Shown in pieces: positions 26,930-35,858 of a stretch of DNA of 64,000 nt (position 1 is its first letter; every line of letters starts with the position of its first letter). Position numbers and translations under genes: made by a program. This DNA comes from Alkalicoccobacillus porphyridii (GTDB lineage: Bacteria; Bacillota; Bacilli; Bacillales; Bacillaceae_D). The notes under the pieces were generated by a model that ran no database searches, was not told the DNA's origin, and saw nothing but the letters and a program-made list of their open reading frames with translations. Where the stretch lies: the NCBI RefSeq assembly GCF_007293315.1, contig NZ_VLXZ01000001.1, positions 124,001 to 188,000 on the forward strand, given 5' to 3'.

Positions 26930-27826
26930 TTAAGATGATGTCTCGTTTGATCTATTTGGTTCACAATACTTTAACAAACATTCTGCCGCTTTTACCTGCT
27001 GATATTTTAGAGGAACCTGTGATTGTACCAGCTTCATTTTCCAAGCATCGAACGTTCTTTTATCTAAGCATTCAAACTTTAGACCATTTGTTCGGTTATC
27101 TATAATGGATTCGGGGGCCACCACAAAGCTTTGTATCGGCAAATCAAGCTGATGATCAGCCAGTAGCTGATTAAGGATTTTCGCCATCCGTTCAAGCGTT
27201 GGGATTGGACTAAGCCTATTCCGCCTCTCTTGATGAATGTATTCTACCCAATAACGCTCTGAGGTAGCCTCAAATACACTTAAAGGGTCTCCCTTTAGTA
27301 AAGTTAAGCAATAAATCGCTGCCGGACTAATGACAATCACATCAAGCTCTATTTCTGCTCTTTTCACATACATGACTGGTTTATAGAACACAAAGCAATT
27401 ATCAGGGAGCTCCAGTGCCAGCCATTTTAGCCACTTATCCTGACTTAGTTCAGCTAAATCGAACTGCTCACCTGGCTCATTCACTTTAACCCCGGCCCAA
27501 AGAAGCTGCATCTCAAAAATTTCTTGTTTGTACTGTTTTTTTAGCACCTGAAATGCATCTTCTTTTCTTTGTTTTTCATTTACAGCTGATTCTGAGGTAG
27601 AGATCCTTTTAACTTGGCTAACAGCTTTGTTCCATAATGTAAGGATAGAAGCTTTCTCGTTTAAGTCCTCATATTCTAGGCGCAGTCCTTCTGCAAACTC
27701 TCGCTGCCAGCTCTCCTGCAAATAGTGCCATCTCTCTTTTTTTATTCTTGTAAATTGACTGGGGTAACGTTGCAAGTCTGTTTGATATCTTGACTGACAT
27801 TCTTTTATCCTAATAATATGAGCCAC
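26930..27826 (-). CDS. NERD-domain-like protein
   Basis: A 298-residue cytoplasmic protein. Residues 1-95 are helical and charged. Around 140-185 it reads LPDNCFVFYKPVMYVKRAEI and then ELDVIVISPAAIYCLTLLKG, which resembles the nuclease-related (NERD) fold with the (A/E)xEhDhhhh strand. A catalytic residue set cannot be confirmed. No mobility or toxin genes are near. I do not recognise a specific name. Confidence 0.6.
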   Translation of the reverse strand: MAHIIRIKECQSRYQTDLQRYPSQFTRIKKERWHYLQESWQREFAEGLRLEYEDLNEKASILTLWNKAVSQVKRISTSESAVNEKQRKEDAFQVLKKQYKQEIFEMQLLWAGVKVNEPGEQFDLAELSQDKWLKWLALELPDNCFVFYKPVMYVKRAEIELDVIVISPAAIYCLTLLKGDPLSVFEATSERYWVEYIHQERRNRLSPIPTLERMAKILNQLLADHQLDLPIQSFVVAPESIIDNRTNGLKFECLDKRTFDAWKMKLVQSQVPLKYQQVKAAECLLKYCEPNRSNETSS

Positions 27827-27913
27827 AGCTCCACCTCCCGTAGACTACTTGCGACTCATTTACTCGCGAGCTTTATTACACTATTTTACCACACTCACAA
27901 CCTATTCGGTTCT

Positions 27914-28615
27914 TCACCTCAATAGATCAAACCACACCCATAAACTTAGTGGCATGAGGATTGAGACCATGATTGCACATAATGTCATCGCCACTGTGCT
28001 AACAGCTCCCTCTAGCTCACCATTTTCTAGTGCCTTTGCTGTTCCTATGGCATGTGAAGCACTACCAACGCCTACCGCTTGTCCAATAGGGTGATGGATA
28101 CGACATAGATTATAGTAAGGATAAAGTATGGTACCAGTGAGTCCTGCCACAGTGACGAGGATAGCCGTTAATGAAGATTCACCACCTGCTGCAATAGCTA
28201 AGTCGACAGCCACGGCCATTGTTACGGATTTTGGTAACAAAGAGATAATGATCTCTTCATTTAAGCCAATTAGACTTGCTAAGATTAGGGCACTAACAAC
28301 TCCAACCAATGACCCTATAGCAGTGCCAAGTAAAAGCGGTTTGGTATAAGCTTTAAGAATATGCATCTGTTTATAGAGCGGAAATGCAAGAGCAACAACT
28401 GCCAAACCAATTAATTGCTCCAACCAGCCTGCACCTCTATGGTATAGCTCAAAATCAATACCTGTGAGAAATATAAAAATAATTACAATGAGAGTGCTGG
28501 TTACTAAAGGTAGTAAAAATGGAGATGGGAGCCGAATATACAGCCATCTAGCAATCATGTATGCAAACACAGTTAATGCAGTCATCCCTACTAAAAGGGT
28601 TAATTGAATGATCAT
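27914..28615 (-). CDS. lrgB: LrgB/CidB family membrane protein
   Basis: A 233-residue protein with about six to eight membrane helices and the LrgB pattern (LLPKSVTMAVAVDLA; GLTGTILYP; HPIGQAVGVGSASHAIGTA). LrgAB pairs are linked to export of pyruvate or murein-hydrolase control. The ATG at 28615 overlaps the lrgA stop (ATGA), so the start is set there and not at the longer open frame to 28666. Confidence 0.88.
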   Translation of the reverse strand: MIIQLTLLVGMTALTVFAYMIARWLYIRLPSPFLLPLVTSTLIVIIFIFLTGIDFELYHRGAGWLEQLIGLAVVALAFPLYKQMHILKAYTKPLLLGTAIGSLVGVVSALILASLIGLNEEIIISLLPKSVTMAVAVDLAIAAGGESSLTAILVTVAGLTGTILYPYYNLCRIHHPIGQAVGVGSASHAIGTAKALENGELEGAVSTVAMTLCAIMVSILMPLSLWVWFDLLR

Positions 28616-28983
28616 GAAGCTTCTTCTCTCTTTTTTGCTAACTTTTGACTCACAATCCCTGAGCAATAGATAACCATGATTGTACTAATGATACAAATGG
28701 AGATTAACTTAAAACCCTCTAACGTAAATAAAAATGGAAACGTAATAATTCCAACAACAAGCGGGATAAATAATAACGAAAGATGCTTTAATATAAATAA
28801 AGCCCCTGTATCGACATAGCGTACAGGTACGACTTTTGTGATTAATCCTATAAGTAATAAAATCATTCCAAGTAAACTCCCTGGAAACGGGATGTTTAAA
28901 AAACTTTGCAAAAAGTTACCTATAAATAAGAACAAACTGAGGACAACGAGATGAAAGAGGATTTGAAGGATATACTTCCCCAT
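28612..28983 (-). CDS. lrgA: LrgA/CidA family holin-like protein
   Basis: A 123-residue protein with four membrane helices. Family signature: FLNIPFPGSLLGMILLLIGL and HLSLLFIPLVVGII. It forms holin-like oligomers with LrgB. The ATG overlaps the thpR stop (TGATG), and it is followed by lrgB with ATGA overlap, so three genes are translationally chained. No LytS/LytR-type regulator is beside it. Confidence 0.9.
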   Translation of the reverse strand: MGKYILQILFHLVVLSLFLFIGNFLQSFLNIPFPGSLLGMILLLIGLITKVVPVRYVDTGALFILKHLSLLFIPLVVGIITFPFLFTLEGFKLISICIISTIMVIYCSGIVSQKLAKKREEAS

Positions 28984-29531
28984 CAGGCATCACCCAATAA
29001 CAGTTGATTTATCGGCCTATACTTAGGTTCTTTCTGAGGCGCAGTCTGGTATAAAAAGATCTTAGATACCTCAAATGTTCGTTCTGCAAGTCCTAAAGAC
29101 TTATGACCGTATGGTGCCTGCAAATTCCACTTACGTGCAAGAGTAATATGTGGTTTAAAAGGTTTAGTATCTACCTCCAGCCCTTCTTCCTTCACACACT
29201 CCAGTACTTCCTGCTGCAATGTTTGAAGTGCTTCACTGAGTTGAAGTCCCAGCCAATAAATTCGTGGCTGCGTTAATTGACCAAATATACCCGTCTCGTC
29301 AATGTTTAGATGAAAGGGCGGGACGCTTCTTAGGGTTCCTTTGAGTTTCTTTAACAATTCCTCTAGACGTTCTGGAGCCACATCTCCTAAAAACACTAAA
29401 GTAAGGTGATAATCACTTGGGTGAACCCATTTCTTAAAAGCATCTGATGACCAAGTACCTTTCAAAGTGCCATGAATCTCTTCCTTAAAGGGTTCGGGAA
29501 GTGGGATTGCTATAAAATAATGATTTCGCAA
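28983..29531 (-). CDS. thpR: RNA 2',3'-cyclic phosphodiesterase (2H family)
   Basis: A 182-residue two-histidine phosphoesterase; it opens 2',3'-cyclic phosphates to 2'-phosphates and can ligate some tRNA halves in vitro. Both catalytic motifs are seen: H42-L-T44 and H128-I-T130. It probably starts at TTG 29531 after AGTAGGAAAA. It leads the thpR-lrgA-lrgB unit, an unexpected partnership. Confidence 0.9.
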   Translation of the reverse strand: MRNHYFIAIPLPEPFKEEIHGTLKGTWSSDAFKKWVHPSDYHLTLVFLGDVAPERLEELLKKLKGTLRSVPPFHLNIDETGIFGQLTQPRIYWLGLQLSEALQTLQQEVLECVKEEGLEVDTKPFKPHITLARKWNLQAPYGHKSLGLAERTFEVSKIFLYQTAPQKEPKYRPINQLLLGDA

Positions 29532-29643
29532 CTATTTTCCTACTTTCTAGCTTTTCAAATAAGCCGATAATCAAAACGGTGCAATTTCTCCATCTACATA
29601 TGATAAACTATCTTTAGCTTTTGTTTAAAGAGGGAGTGTCAGA

Positions 29644-30576
29644 ATGAATGTATTTCAAAATACAGCAGAACTTATAGGTCGTACTCCGTTGGTACGCTTA
29701 CAACGTATTGCTCATCAAGATGGTGCTGCTGTTTATTTAAAAATGGAAAGTCAAAATCCTAGTGGTTCCGTTAAAGATAGAGCTGCTTTTTATATGATTC
29801 TTCAAGCTGAAAAAGAAGGTCTATTGAAGCCAGGATACACTATTATTGAACCAACTAGCGGCAACACTGGTATCGGTATTGCCATGAATGCCGCAGCCAG
29901 AGGTTATAAGTCTATCCTTGTGATGCCTGACACCATGTCACAAGAACGAATTAATCTATTAAAAGCATACGGGGCCAAGGTCGTATTAACGGATGGAGAC
30001 GAAAAAATGCCCGGTGCGATTAAAAAGGCACATGAACTCGTCGCGTCGATTGAAAATAGCTTTATGCCCATGCAATTTGAGAATCCTGCAAATCCTGATG
30101 CCCACCGCAAAACAACGGCACTTGAAATAAAACAATCTCTTGATGGTATTGAACGCAGCCTCTCTGCTTTTGTAGCAGCCTCAGGCACAGGCGGTACCGT
30201 AACAGGAACTGGTGAAGAATTAAAAAAAATATACCCTGATATTTCTATACACGTGGTAGAACCTGCAGGATCCCCTGTATTATCTGGAGGAAAGCCCGGT
30301 CCACATAAGCTTGTAGGCACGAGCCCAGGATTTGTTCCCCCGATTCTTAATACAGACGTTTATCAAGAAATCCTAAAAATAAGTGACGAAGATGCCTATG
30401 ACGTGACAAGAGCATTAGCACGAGAAGAAGGTATATTGGTCGGTCCGTCATCTGGTGCAGCGTGCTATGCCGCCTTAGAAGTAGCTAATCGTCTCTCACC
30501 AGAAGATACCGTAGTAGCCATCGCCTGCGACACAGGTGAAAGATACCTATCCACAGATTTGTTTGCTTTTGAGTAA
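29644..30576 (+). CDS. cysK: Cysteine synthase family protein (YtkP-like)
   Basis: A 310-residue fold-type II PLP enzyme that makes cysteine from O-acetylserine and sulfide, or a related product. PLP lysine K44 in SGSVKDRAAF, substrate loop EPTSGNTGIG, PLP-phosphate loop ASGTGGTVTGTG and VGPSSGAACYAA near the end. B. subtilis has CysK and a paralogue YtkP at this locus, so this may be the paralogue. GAGGGAGTGTCAGA precedes the ATG. No terminator hairpin of quality follows; repeat remnants do. Confidence 0.9.
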   Translation: MNVFQNTAELIGRTPLVRLQRIAHQDGAAVYLKMESQNPSGSVKDRAAFYMILQAEKEGLLKPGYTIIEPTSGNTGIGIAMNAAARGYKSILVMPDTMSQERINLLKAYGAKVVLTDGDEKMPGAIKKAHELVASIENSFMPMQFENPANPDAHRKTTALEIKQSLDGIERSLSAFVAASGTGGTVTGTGEELKKIYPDISIHVVEPAGSPVLSGGKPGPHKLVGTSPGFVPPILNTDVYQEILKISDEDAYDVTRALAREEGILVGPSSGAACYAALEVANRLSPEDTVVAIACDTGERYLSTDLFAFE

Positions 30577-30650
30577 AGGATGCATGAATTTTCGGGAACA
30601 GGCGGACATCAGTTGTTCGTCTGTTTCAGTTTGAGTAAGACGCCGTGACT

Positions 30651-30720
30651 CTTGGTCATTCTTCCTCTCTTCTTGCTCTTCTGCCCTTAGTCTTGGTAAG
30701 TCGCTCTGGCTCTTGCTAAA
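30651..30720 (+). repeat. Remnant of the CTTGGTAAG phased repeat
   Basis: CTTG cores at 30651, 30672, 30692 and 30712, spaced 21, 20 and 20 bp, with one intact CTTGGTAAG. It looks like a decayed copy of the arrays at 15.6, 49.6 and 56.5 kb. The rest of the 520-bp gap from 30577 to 31097 holds the ytzE promoter and leader. Confidence 0.7.
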
Positions 30721-30885
30721 CTGCTCCTTTTTGTTAATACCCTTCTCTGCGCCTTCTTAACAAACCACCTCAGTTCTTATTGTTAATCCTTCTCATCCTT
30801 ATCATGCGCCACGTATCTATCTGTAATCAGCTAATTCCATTTCTATAGCTTTTTACCCAACACATAATTATACACAATTAAACAC

Positions 30886-30914
30886 TTGCTAAAGTAGACA
30901 GGCTTTTATATAAT
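30886..30914 (+). promoter_or_regulatory. Probable SigA promoter of ytzE
   Basis: TTGCTA (30886-30891), 17 bp, TATAAT (30909-30914). Transcription would start near 30921 and give a leader of about 175 nt. Confidence 0.65.
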
Positions 30915-30920
30915 ATAGGC

Positions 30921-31090
30921 GTCTAGGGAAGAGGATGAATAGTCTGACTATAATCATATTACATTAGACTCATTCCTCTGATAGAGAGACACACATCCCT
31001 GACTTATCAATCATTAAAGAACCGTGCATGATGCAGGAATTCACTGCATACATTTAGCAACAGGATCTAGTCATGATTATGTATAAGGAG
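30921..31090 (+). promoter_or_regulatory. Long, possibly structured 5' leader of ytzE
   Basis: Two hairpins can be drawn: GAGGATGAATAGTCT (30931-30945) with AGACTCATTCCTC (30966-30978), imperfect; and ATGCAG (31031-31036) with CTGCAT (31044-31049). No T-box, SAM or other riboswitch motif that I know is present. No short leader peptide was identified. Inference only. Confidence 0.35.
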
Positions 31091-31097
31091 TGGTGTT

Positions 31098-31316
31098 TTG
31101 AAAACTTCAACTGATCGCATGCTGACTCGTATCAAGTCCATTTACCTCTACATTAAACAAAGGGGGACCGTCACGACGAATGAATTAGTTGAAGAGTTCG
31201 GAATTACTCAACGGACCATCCAACGCGATTTAAATGTACTGGAGTACAACAAGCTTGTGACTAGCCCAACTCGCGGTAAGTGGAGTACTACAAACAAAAA
31301 GACGCGAGTTTCGTAA
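31098..31316 (+). CDS. ytzE: Small DeoR-type helix-turn-helix protein YtzE
   Basis: A 72-residue protein made of a single DeoR-type winged helix (RIKSIYLYIKQRGTVTTNEL, then GITQRTIQRDLNVLEYNKLV) with no effector domain. It begins at TTG 31098, 8 bp after AAGGAG, which matches the B. subtilis N-terminus MK.ST.RMLTRIKS; the ATG seven codons later is less likely. The regulated genes are not known. A bidirectional terminator follows. Confidence 0.88.
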   Translation: MKTSTDRMLTRIKSIYLYIKQRGTVTTNELVEEFGITQRTIQRDLNVLEYNKLVTSPTRGKWSTTNKKTRVS

Positions 31317-31334
31317 TTGAAACTCTATATGATG

Positions 31335-31373
31335 AAGAGACCGAGGCATAACAGTATGCCTCGGTCTCTTTTG
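31335..31373. terminator. Bidirectional terminator between ytzE and the pseudouridine synthase gene
   Basis: AAGAGACCGAGGCAT (31335-31349) pairs fully with ATGCCTCGGTCTCTT (31356-31370), followed by TTTTGC. Confidence 0.92.
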
Positions 31374-31379
31374 CTTCAT

Positions 31380-32081
31380 TTAAAATAATTGTAGCTCTTC
31401 TGATGTGAGCTCTCGATACTCTCCTGGTTTAAGCTCCGGATCGAGCTCTAGCTTGCCAATAGATTTTCGTCTTAGTGTAATGACTGTTTTCCCACGTGCT
31501 TTGAACATGCGCTTCACCTGATGGAATTTCCCCTCAGTAATCGTTAATTCTATATATGACATGTCAGCAGATTCAGTGATAACAAGCTCTGCGGGCTTTG
31601 TCATATAACCATCATCAAGTTGAACTCCTTTAGAGAATGCTTCTACGTCTTCCTCTGTCACAAGTCCCTCAATCTTCGCTTGATAACACTTGGAAACATG
31701 ACGGCGTGGTGACATGAGGCGATGAGAGAACTCCCCATCCGTTGTTAATAAAAGCAGTCCTTCTGTATCTTTATCTAATCTACCCACAGGAAAAAGCTTA
31801 TAGCTTCTCCACTCATTACTTAACAGGTCTAAAACTGTACGATGTAATGAGTCCTCTGTTGCCGAAATAACTCCTGGTGGTTTGTTTAGCATAAGGTATA
31901 CTTCCTCACGATAGTCAACGAGATCTTCCCCTACTCTAATCTCTTGATCATTCGGATTCACCTGATATTTTGCATCCTTTATTACTTTATCATCAACAGT
32001 TACAAGTCCCGTTTTTAATATTTTTTTGACTTCTTTTCTAGACCCATATCCTGAGTCTGCAAGAAGTTTATCCATTCTCAT
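31380..32081 (-). CDS. rsuA: 16S rRNA pseudouridine synthase, RsuA/RluB family (YtzG)
   Basis: A 233-residue enzyme: N-terminal S4 RNA-binding domain (MRMDKLLADSGYGSRKEVKK) and catalytic domain with the family motif GRLDKDTEGLLLLT holding the catalytic aspartate. It likely modifies U516 of 16S rRNA. ATG 32081 follows AGAGGTG; longer frames have no site. It is last in a run with the SEDS genes, 19 bp after the third one. Confidence 0.92.
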   Translation of the reverse strand: MRMDKLLADSGYGSRKEVKKILKTGLVTVDDKVIKDAKYQVNPNDQEIRVGEDLVDYREEVYLMLNKPPGVISATEDSLHRTVLDLLSNEWRSYKLFPVGRLDKDTEGLLLLTTDGEFSHRLMSPRRHVSKCYQAKIEGLVTEEDVEAFSKGVQLDDGYMTKPAELVITESADMSYIELTITEGKFHQVKRMFKARGKTVITLRRKSIGKLELDPELKPGEYRELTSEELQLF

Positions 32082-32100
32082 GAATAGTAGCACCTCTTTA

Positions 32101-33258
32101 TTATTCTTCAGACTTCTCAAACATGTACTCTTTTCGATTGGCTTTTACGCACAATACCAAGCCTAGAGCTAAACCTGCTGTTATTAATGAGCTCCCTCCA
32201 TAACTGACAAAAGGCAAGGAGAACCCCGTTACTGGCAATAAGCCAACATTCATCCCGATATTTTGAAAGATTTGAAAGGTGAACAACCCGGCCACTCCTG
32301 CACAAACACTTAAGTCAAATTGACTAGTCGATTGAAAGCCAATCATAACAATCTGATACAAAAGAATAAAGTAAATGCAAATAAGAAAGCATGCTCCTAC
32401 AAATCCGTGTGTATGACCAATGATTGAGAAAATAAAATCAGTGTGAGCCTCTGGTATAAAGAAGCTGTTATTATCCATACCCAAACCACTTAATCGTCCA
32501 GAGCCAACCGCACGCATCGCAAGGTTTACTTGATGCCCCTCATCAGCATATTCAGTTGGATTCAACCAGCCGTGAAATCGTCTCTCTTGATAGCCTTCTA
32601 AATAGACAAAGAAATATCTTTCTAGAAGGTCTAACCTTGTATGATATGTAAACACAAAACCAACGATAACTGTCACTGGTATGAATATAACAGGTAGAAT
32701 CCAATTCATACTTATTTTTGAGACAATAATAATAGCCATAAAAATAGCAGCTATTTGCATTACGGTACCCATATCAGGCTGCTGTCGCAAGAGCAAAAGC
32801 ACGGGTAAACAAACCAACCCTAATTTAACTAAAAGCCAAAGATCACTTTTCCACTTTGTAGACCAATCCTTATGCTTTTCAACTAAGTAAGCGAAGGTAA
32901 GAATCAGACAGATTTTTGTCAGCTCAGCAGGCTGAAAAGAACCAATAACAGGAAGACTATACCAACGAGTTGCTCCTCCATTGGTCATCACAAATTTCCC
33001 TGGCACGATAAGCAAACCAACTAATATGATGATTCCGAATGCATAAATCACCCACTGACTTTGCTTAATATAATCAATGTCTATGTATGACATGGCGATA
33101 ACTAACAAAAACACCCCAATATAAATCACAAACTGTCTAATAACAAAGTTCCCATAGTATTGCTCTAATTGCTGCGCTTCATATATGTAAAAACAGCTAA
33201 TCGCCATAAATAAGAATAATAAAAAAAGAATATTATAATCCAGCTTCGCCTTTACCAT
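32101..33258 (-). CDS. FtsW/RodA/SpoVE (SEDS) family protein, third of three
   Basis: A 385-residue membrane protein of about ten helices. SEDS proteins polymerise lipid II glycan strands with a class B penicillin-binding protein. Signature: SFQPAELTKICLI (variant of IQPSEF), the catalytic loop FIPEAHTDFIFSIIG with the conserved Asp, and PFVSYGGSSL at the end. It is RodA-like in the WLNPTEYADEGHQVNLAMRAVGSG stretch. No PBP gene is adjacent. AAGGTGG precedes the ATG. Confidence 0.9.
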   Translation of the reverse strand: MVKAKLDYNILFLLFLFMAISCFYIYEAQQLEQYYGNFVIRQFVIYIGVFLLVIAMSYIDIDYIKQSQWVIYAFGIIILVGLLIVPGKFVMTNGGATRWYSLPVIGSFQPAELTKICLILTFAYLVEKHKDWSTKWKSDLWLLVKLGLVCLPVLLLLRQQPDMGTVMQIAAIFMAIIIVSKISMNWILPVIFIPVTVIVGFVFTYHTRLDLLERYFFVYLEGYQERRFHGWLNPTEYADEGHQVNLAMRAVGSGRLSGLGMDNNSFFIPEAHTDFIFSIIGHTHGFVGACFLICIYFILLYQIVMIGFQSTSQFDLSVCAGVAGLFTFQIFQNIGMNVGLLPVTGFSLPFVSYGGSSLITAGLALGLVLCVKANRKEYMFEKSEE

Positions 33259-33351
33259 TCTAAAACCACCTTATATTACCAACTCCTTCTTTTATTATAG
33301 CTAGTTCCTTCTTGTTTGCCCAGTCCATTTTATGAGGATGATGTTTAAAGA

Positions 33352-33385
33352 AAAAAACAGCCGCTTTAGTTCGCAGCTGTTTCTT
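33352..33385 (-). terminator. Terminator overlapping the end of the second SEDS gene
   Basis: On the minus strand ACAGC and GCTGT arms enclose the stop codon region of the gene ending at 33366, followed by TTTTTTTC. It may partly isolate the third SEDS gene. Confidence 0.65.
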
Positions 33386-34544
33386 TGGTTTCAAACATAT
33401 AGTGCTTTGTTCGCATGTTAACATTTAAGACAATGCCCATCGCCAGCATATTTGATAAGAGTGCACTTCCTCCATAGCTGATAAATGGAAGCGCTAGACC
33501 AGTAATCGGCATTAATCCAATCGTCATTGCGATATTTTGAAAGACTTGAAAGACTAAAAGGCCAATGACACCAGCCACTAAGTAAGAACCGTATAAGTTG
33601 TTGCAAGTTAGTGCAATCATAATCATACGATAAAATAATAAGAAATAGGTTACGATCAAAATCATGGCGCCAAAGAAACCAAACTCTTCACCAATTGCAG
33701 CAAAGATGAAATCCGTATGAATTTCCGGTAGCGTATCACTTTGTGTCTGAACACCCTGCATGAAACCACTACCATAGAATTGCCCCGAACCAATGCCTTG
33801 TAAGGCTAAATTAAGCTGATAGCCAATACCTGACGTATCACCATCCGGATCAAGCCAGCCGTAAATACGATCCAGCTGATGTGGCTGAATAAATATAGTG
33901 AAAAAATCAAAGTAATTGTTATGCAGCCATACTAGAGCAACAATTGCAAAAACAACCATAAAGAGTAGGAAGAATAAGATTCGCCATCTAATTCCCGACA
34001 TAAGTAGCATGACTGCAATAATACTAGCAATAACTAGTGCCGTACCAAGGTCAGGTTGCTTTAAAATCAGGAAAAAAGGAGGGACACCTAAAGCAAGCAC
34101 TTTTAAGAGAAGCACAAGGTCTCCTTGGATCGATGTATCTTTACGATCGATCGTTAATCTATACAGTAGGTGTGCAAGCGCCAAAATAAGAAAAATCTTC
34201 ATAAATTCTGATGGCTGTATTTCTGTCACACCTAAATTAATCCACCGCTGAGCCCCATTTCGGTATACACCAAAAAACTCAACAGCGAGTAGTAGAACCA
34301 TACCAAGTGCATAAACGGGTATGGTGAAGTTTTTGAAAAAGTCATAATCTATAAACATGACGCCAGCAATGATCACTGCACCGATGATAAACCAAATTAC
34401 TTGGCGAATCACAAAGTAACTTGGATCCACATTATACTGACCAGAGCTGGTATAGATAGCAAGTAAACTAATACACATCAAGATAAACAGTAAAAACAAT
34501 AATGTATAGTCAAGCTGTTGAAGGCTTGATTTTCTTTCCTGCAT
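33366..34544 (-). CDS. FtsW/RodA/SpoVE (SEDS) family protein, second of three
   Basis: A 392-residue polytopic protein, RodA-like by its loops (GWLDPDGDTSGIGYQLNLAL, GIGSGQFYGSGFMQG). It keeps VTEIQPSEFMKIFLIL, the catalytic LPEIHTDFIFAAIGEE and PFISYGGSALLS, so it should be an active glycosyltransferase. It differs clearly in sequence from its two neighbours. GGAGG lies 7 bp before the ATG, and the gap to the first SEDS gene is about 33 bp. Confidence 0.9.
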   Translation of the reverse strand: MQERKSSLQQLDYTLLFLLFILMCISLLAIYTSSGQYNVDPSYFVIRQVIWFIIGAVIIAGVMFIDYDFFKNFTIPVYALGMVLLLAVEFFGVYRNGAQRWINLGVTEIQPSEFMKIFLILALAHLLYRLTIDRKDTSIQGDLVLLLKVLALGVPPFFLILKQPDLGTALVIASIIAVMLLMSGIRWRILFFLLFMVVFAIVALVWLHNNYFDFFTIFIQPHQLDRIYGWLDPDGDTSGIGYQLNLALQGIGSGQFYGSGFMQGVQTQSDTLPEIHTDFIFAAIGEEFGFFGAMILIVTYFLLFYRMIMIALTCNNLYGSYLVAGVIGLLVFQVFQNIAMTIGLMPITGLALPFISYGGSALLSNMLAMGIVLNVNMRTKHYMFETKETAAN

Positions 34545-34577
34545 ACTGAGCCTCCAAAATGTATGGTTATTCCTTTA

Positions 34578-35729
34578 TCAGGCCGTTTGAATATCCTCAT
34601 CATGTTCCTCTTTCATTCGTCTTTGACGAATGGTACTTCGAGAGATATTTGAAAGGATTGCAATTGAAATCATGGTCACTAATAGGGAGGATCCTCCATT
34701 ACTCACAAGAGGTAGGGTGACCCCGGTGATTGGAAGCAACCCGCTTACTGCCCCAATGTTAAAGACAACCTGAATGGCTAATTGAAAAACAATCCCAAAC
34801 GCCAGTAAACTTCCAAAAGGAGTACGACAACGAGTGCCAACTACAACTCCTCTAAATAGTAAAACACCATAACAGCCGAGTACAAATAGAACGCCCAGAA
34901 TACCTAGTTCTTCAGCAACAATGGCTAGAATAAAATCGGTATGTGCCTCTGGTAAGTACTTCAGCTTCTGAACACTGCCTCCAAGCCCTGTTCCTGTTAA
35001 GCCGCCATGTGCAAAGGCTATGTAGCCTTGAATTAGTTGTAGTCCTTTGTTCATTGGATCTGCAAATGGATCTACAAAGGAGGTTAACCTAGCAAAACGG
35101 TAGGATTCTGAGACAGCTAATGCAGCGAACAATGATCCCCCCACTGCACCAAGTCCAACTAAATGAATCCATCTTGCTCCAGACAAAAAGATAATAAATA
35201 GAGTCACCAATAATAGTGATACAGCCGTCCCAAAGTCAGGCTGCCTCATAATTAAAACAAAGACTATACCAACAACAATCAGCGGAGGTAATACGCCACG
35301 GACAAAATTATGTATATAGACTTGTTTCTGTGAGTACACTTGTGCCAAATAAATGATAACACCCAGTTTTACAAATTCAGAGGGCTGAAGTCGAATCGGA
35401 CCGAGCTGCAGCCAGCGCTGTGCTCCTCCACCCGTATCGCCTAAGCCAGGGATTAAGACCATTACTAATAGAAGTAGGGATACCCCAATAATTGCAGGTG
35501 AGAGCTTTTTGTAAAGCTGGTGATTTAAATGCATAAAGATAATAAACAAACCAGAAGCCAACACAAACCAGACAAACTGCCTCTTCAAATAGAAGTATGG
35601 ATCCCCAGAAGCACTATAGATCCCTTCCACATAGCTTGCGCTAAACACCATCAGCACACCAAAAGAGGCTAATGCAAAGACTGTTATGATCAGCAACCAG
35701 TCATTATCTTTGATAAACGAATATTTCAT
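34578..35729 (-). CDS. FtsW/SpoVE-like SEDS family protein, first of three
   Basis: A 383-residue polytopic membrane protein closest in pattern to FtsW and SpoVE: GVLMVFSASYVEG in helix 1, RLQPSEFVKLGVIIYLA, YLPEAHTDFILAIVAEELG with the catalytic Asp, and LPLVSNGGSSLL (N in place of the usual Y in SYGGSS). It ends with a basic-acidic tail (IRQRRMKEEHDED). Start ATG 35729 follows a G-rich GGGGGAGG site. It lies 118 bp after ytgP on the same strand. Confidence 0.9.
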   Translation of the reverse strand: MKYSFIKDNDWLLIITVFALASFGVLMVFSASYVEGIYSASGDPYFYLKRQFVWFVLASGLFIIFMHLNHQLYKKLSPAIIGVSLLLLVMVLIPGLGDTGGGAQRWLQLGPIRLQPSEFVKLGVIIYLAQVYSQKQVYIHNFVRGVLPPLIVVGIVFVLIMRQPDFGTAVSLLLVTLFIIFLSGARWIHLVGLGAVGGSLFAALAVSESYRFARLTSFVDPFADPMNKGLQLIQGYIAFAHGGLTGTGLGGSVQKLKYLPEAHTDFILAIVAEELGILGVLFVLGCYGVLLFRGVVVGTRCRTPFGSLLAFGIVFQLAIQVVFNIGAVSGLLPITGVTLPLVSNGGSSLLVTMISIAILSNISRSTIRQRRMKEEHDEDIQTA

Positions 35730-35858
35730 TGCCTCCCCCACTTTACCCGAACATAATCAGTTCCTTTATTATAGCAGAGCCTGCACCAATGAAAAAGAGG
35801 ATGAAGCTGTCATACCATGTTGAAAATTGTGCGTGATTGACGCAAATAATCTAATTCT

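Noticed and set aside
32101-35729. Assembly duplication as the cause of three SEDS genes
   Set aside because: The three proteins differ over their whole length and share only family motifs.
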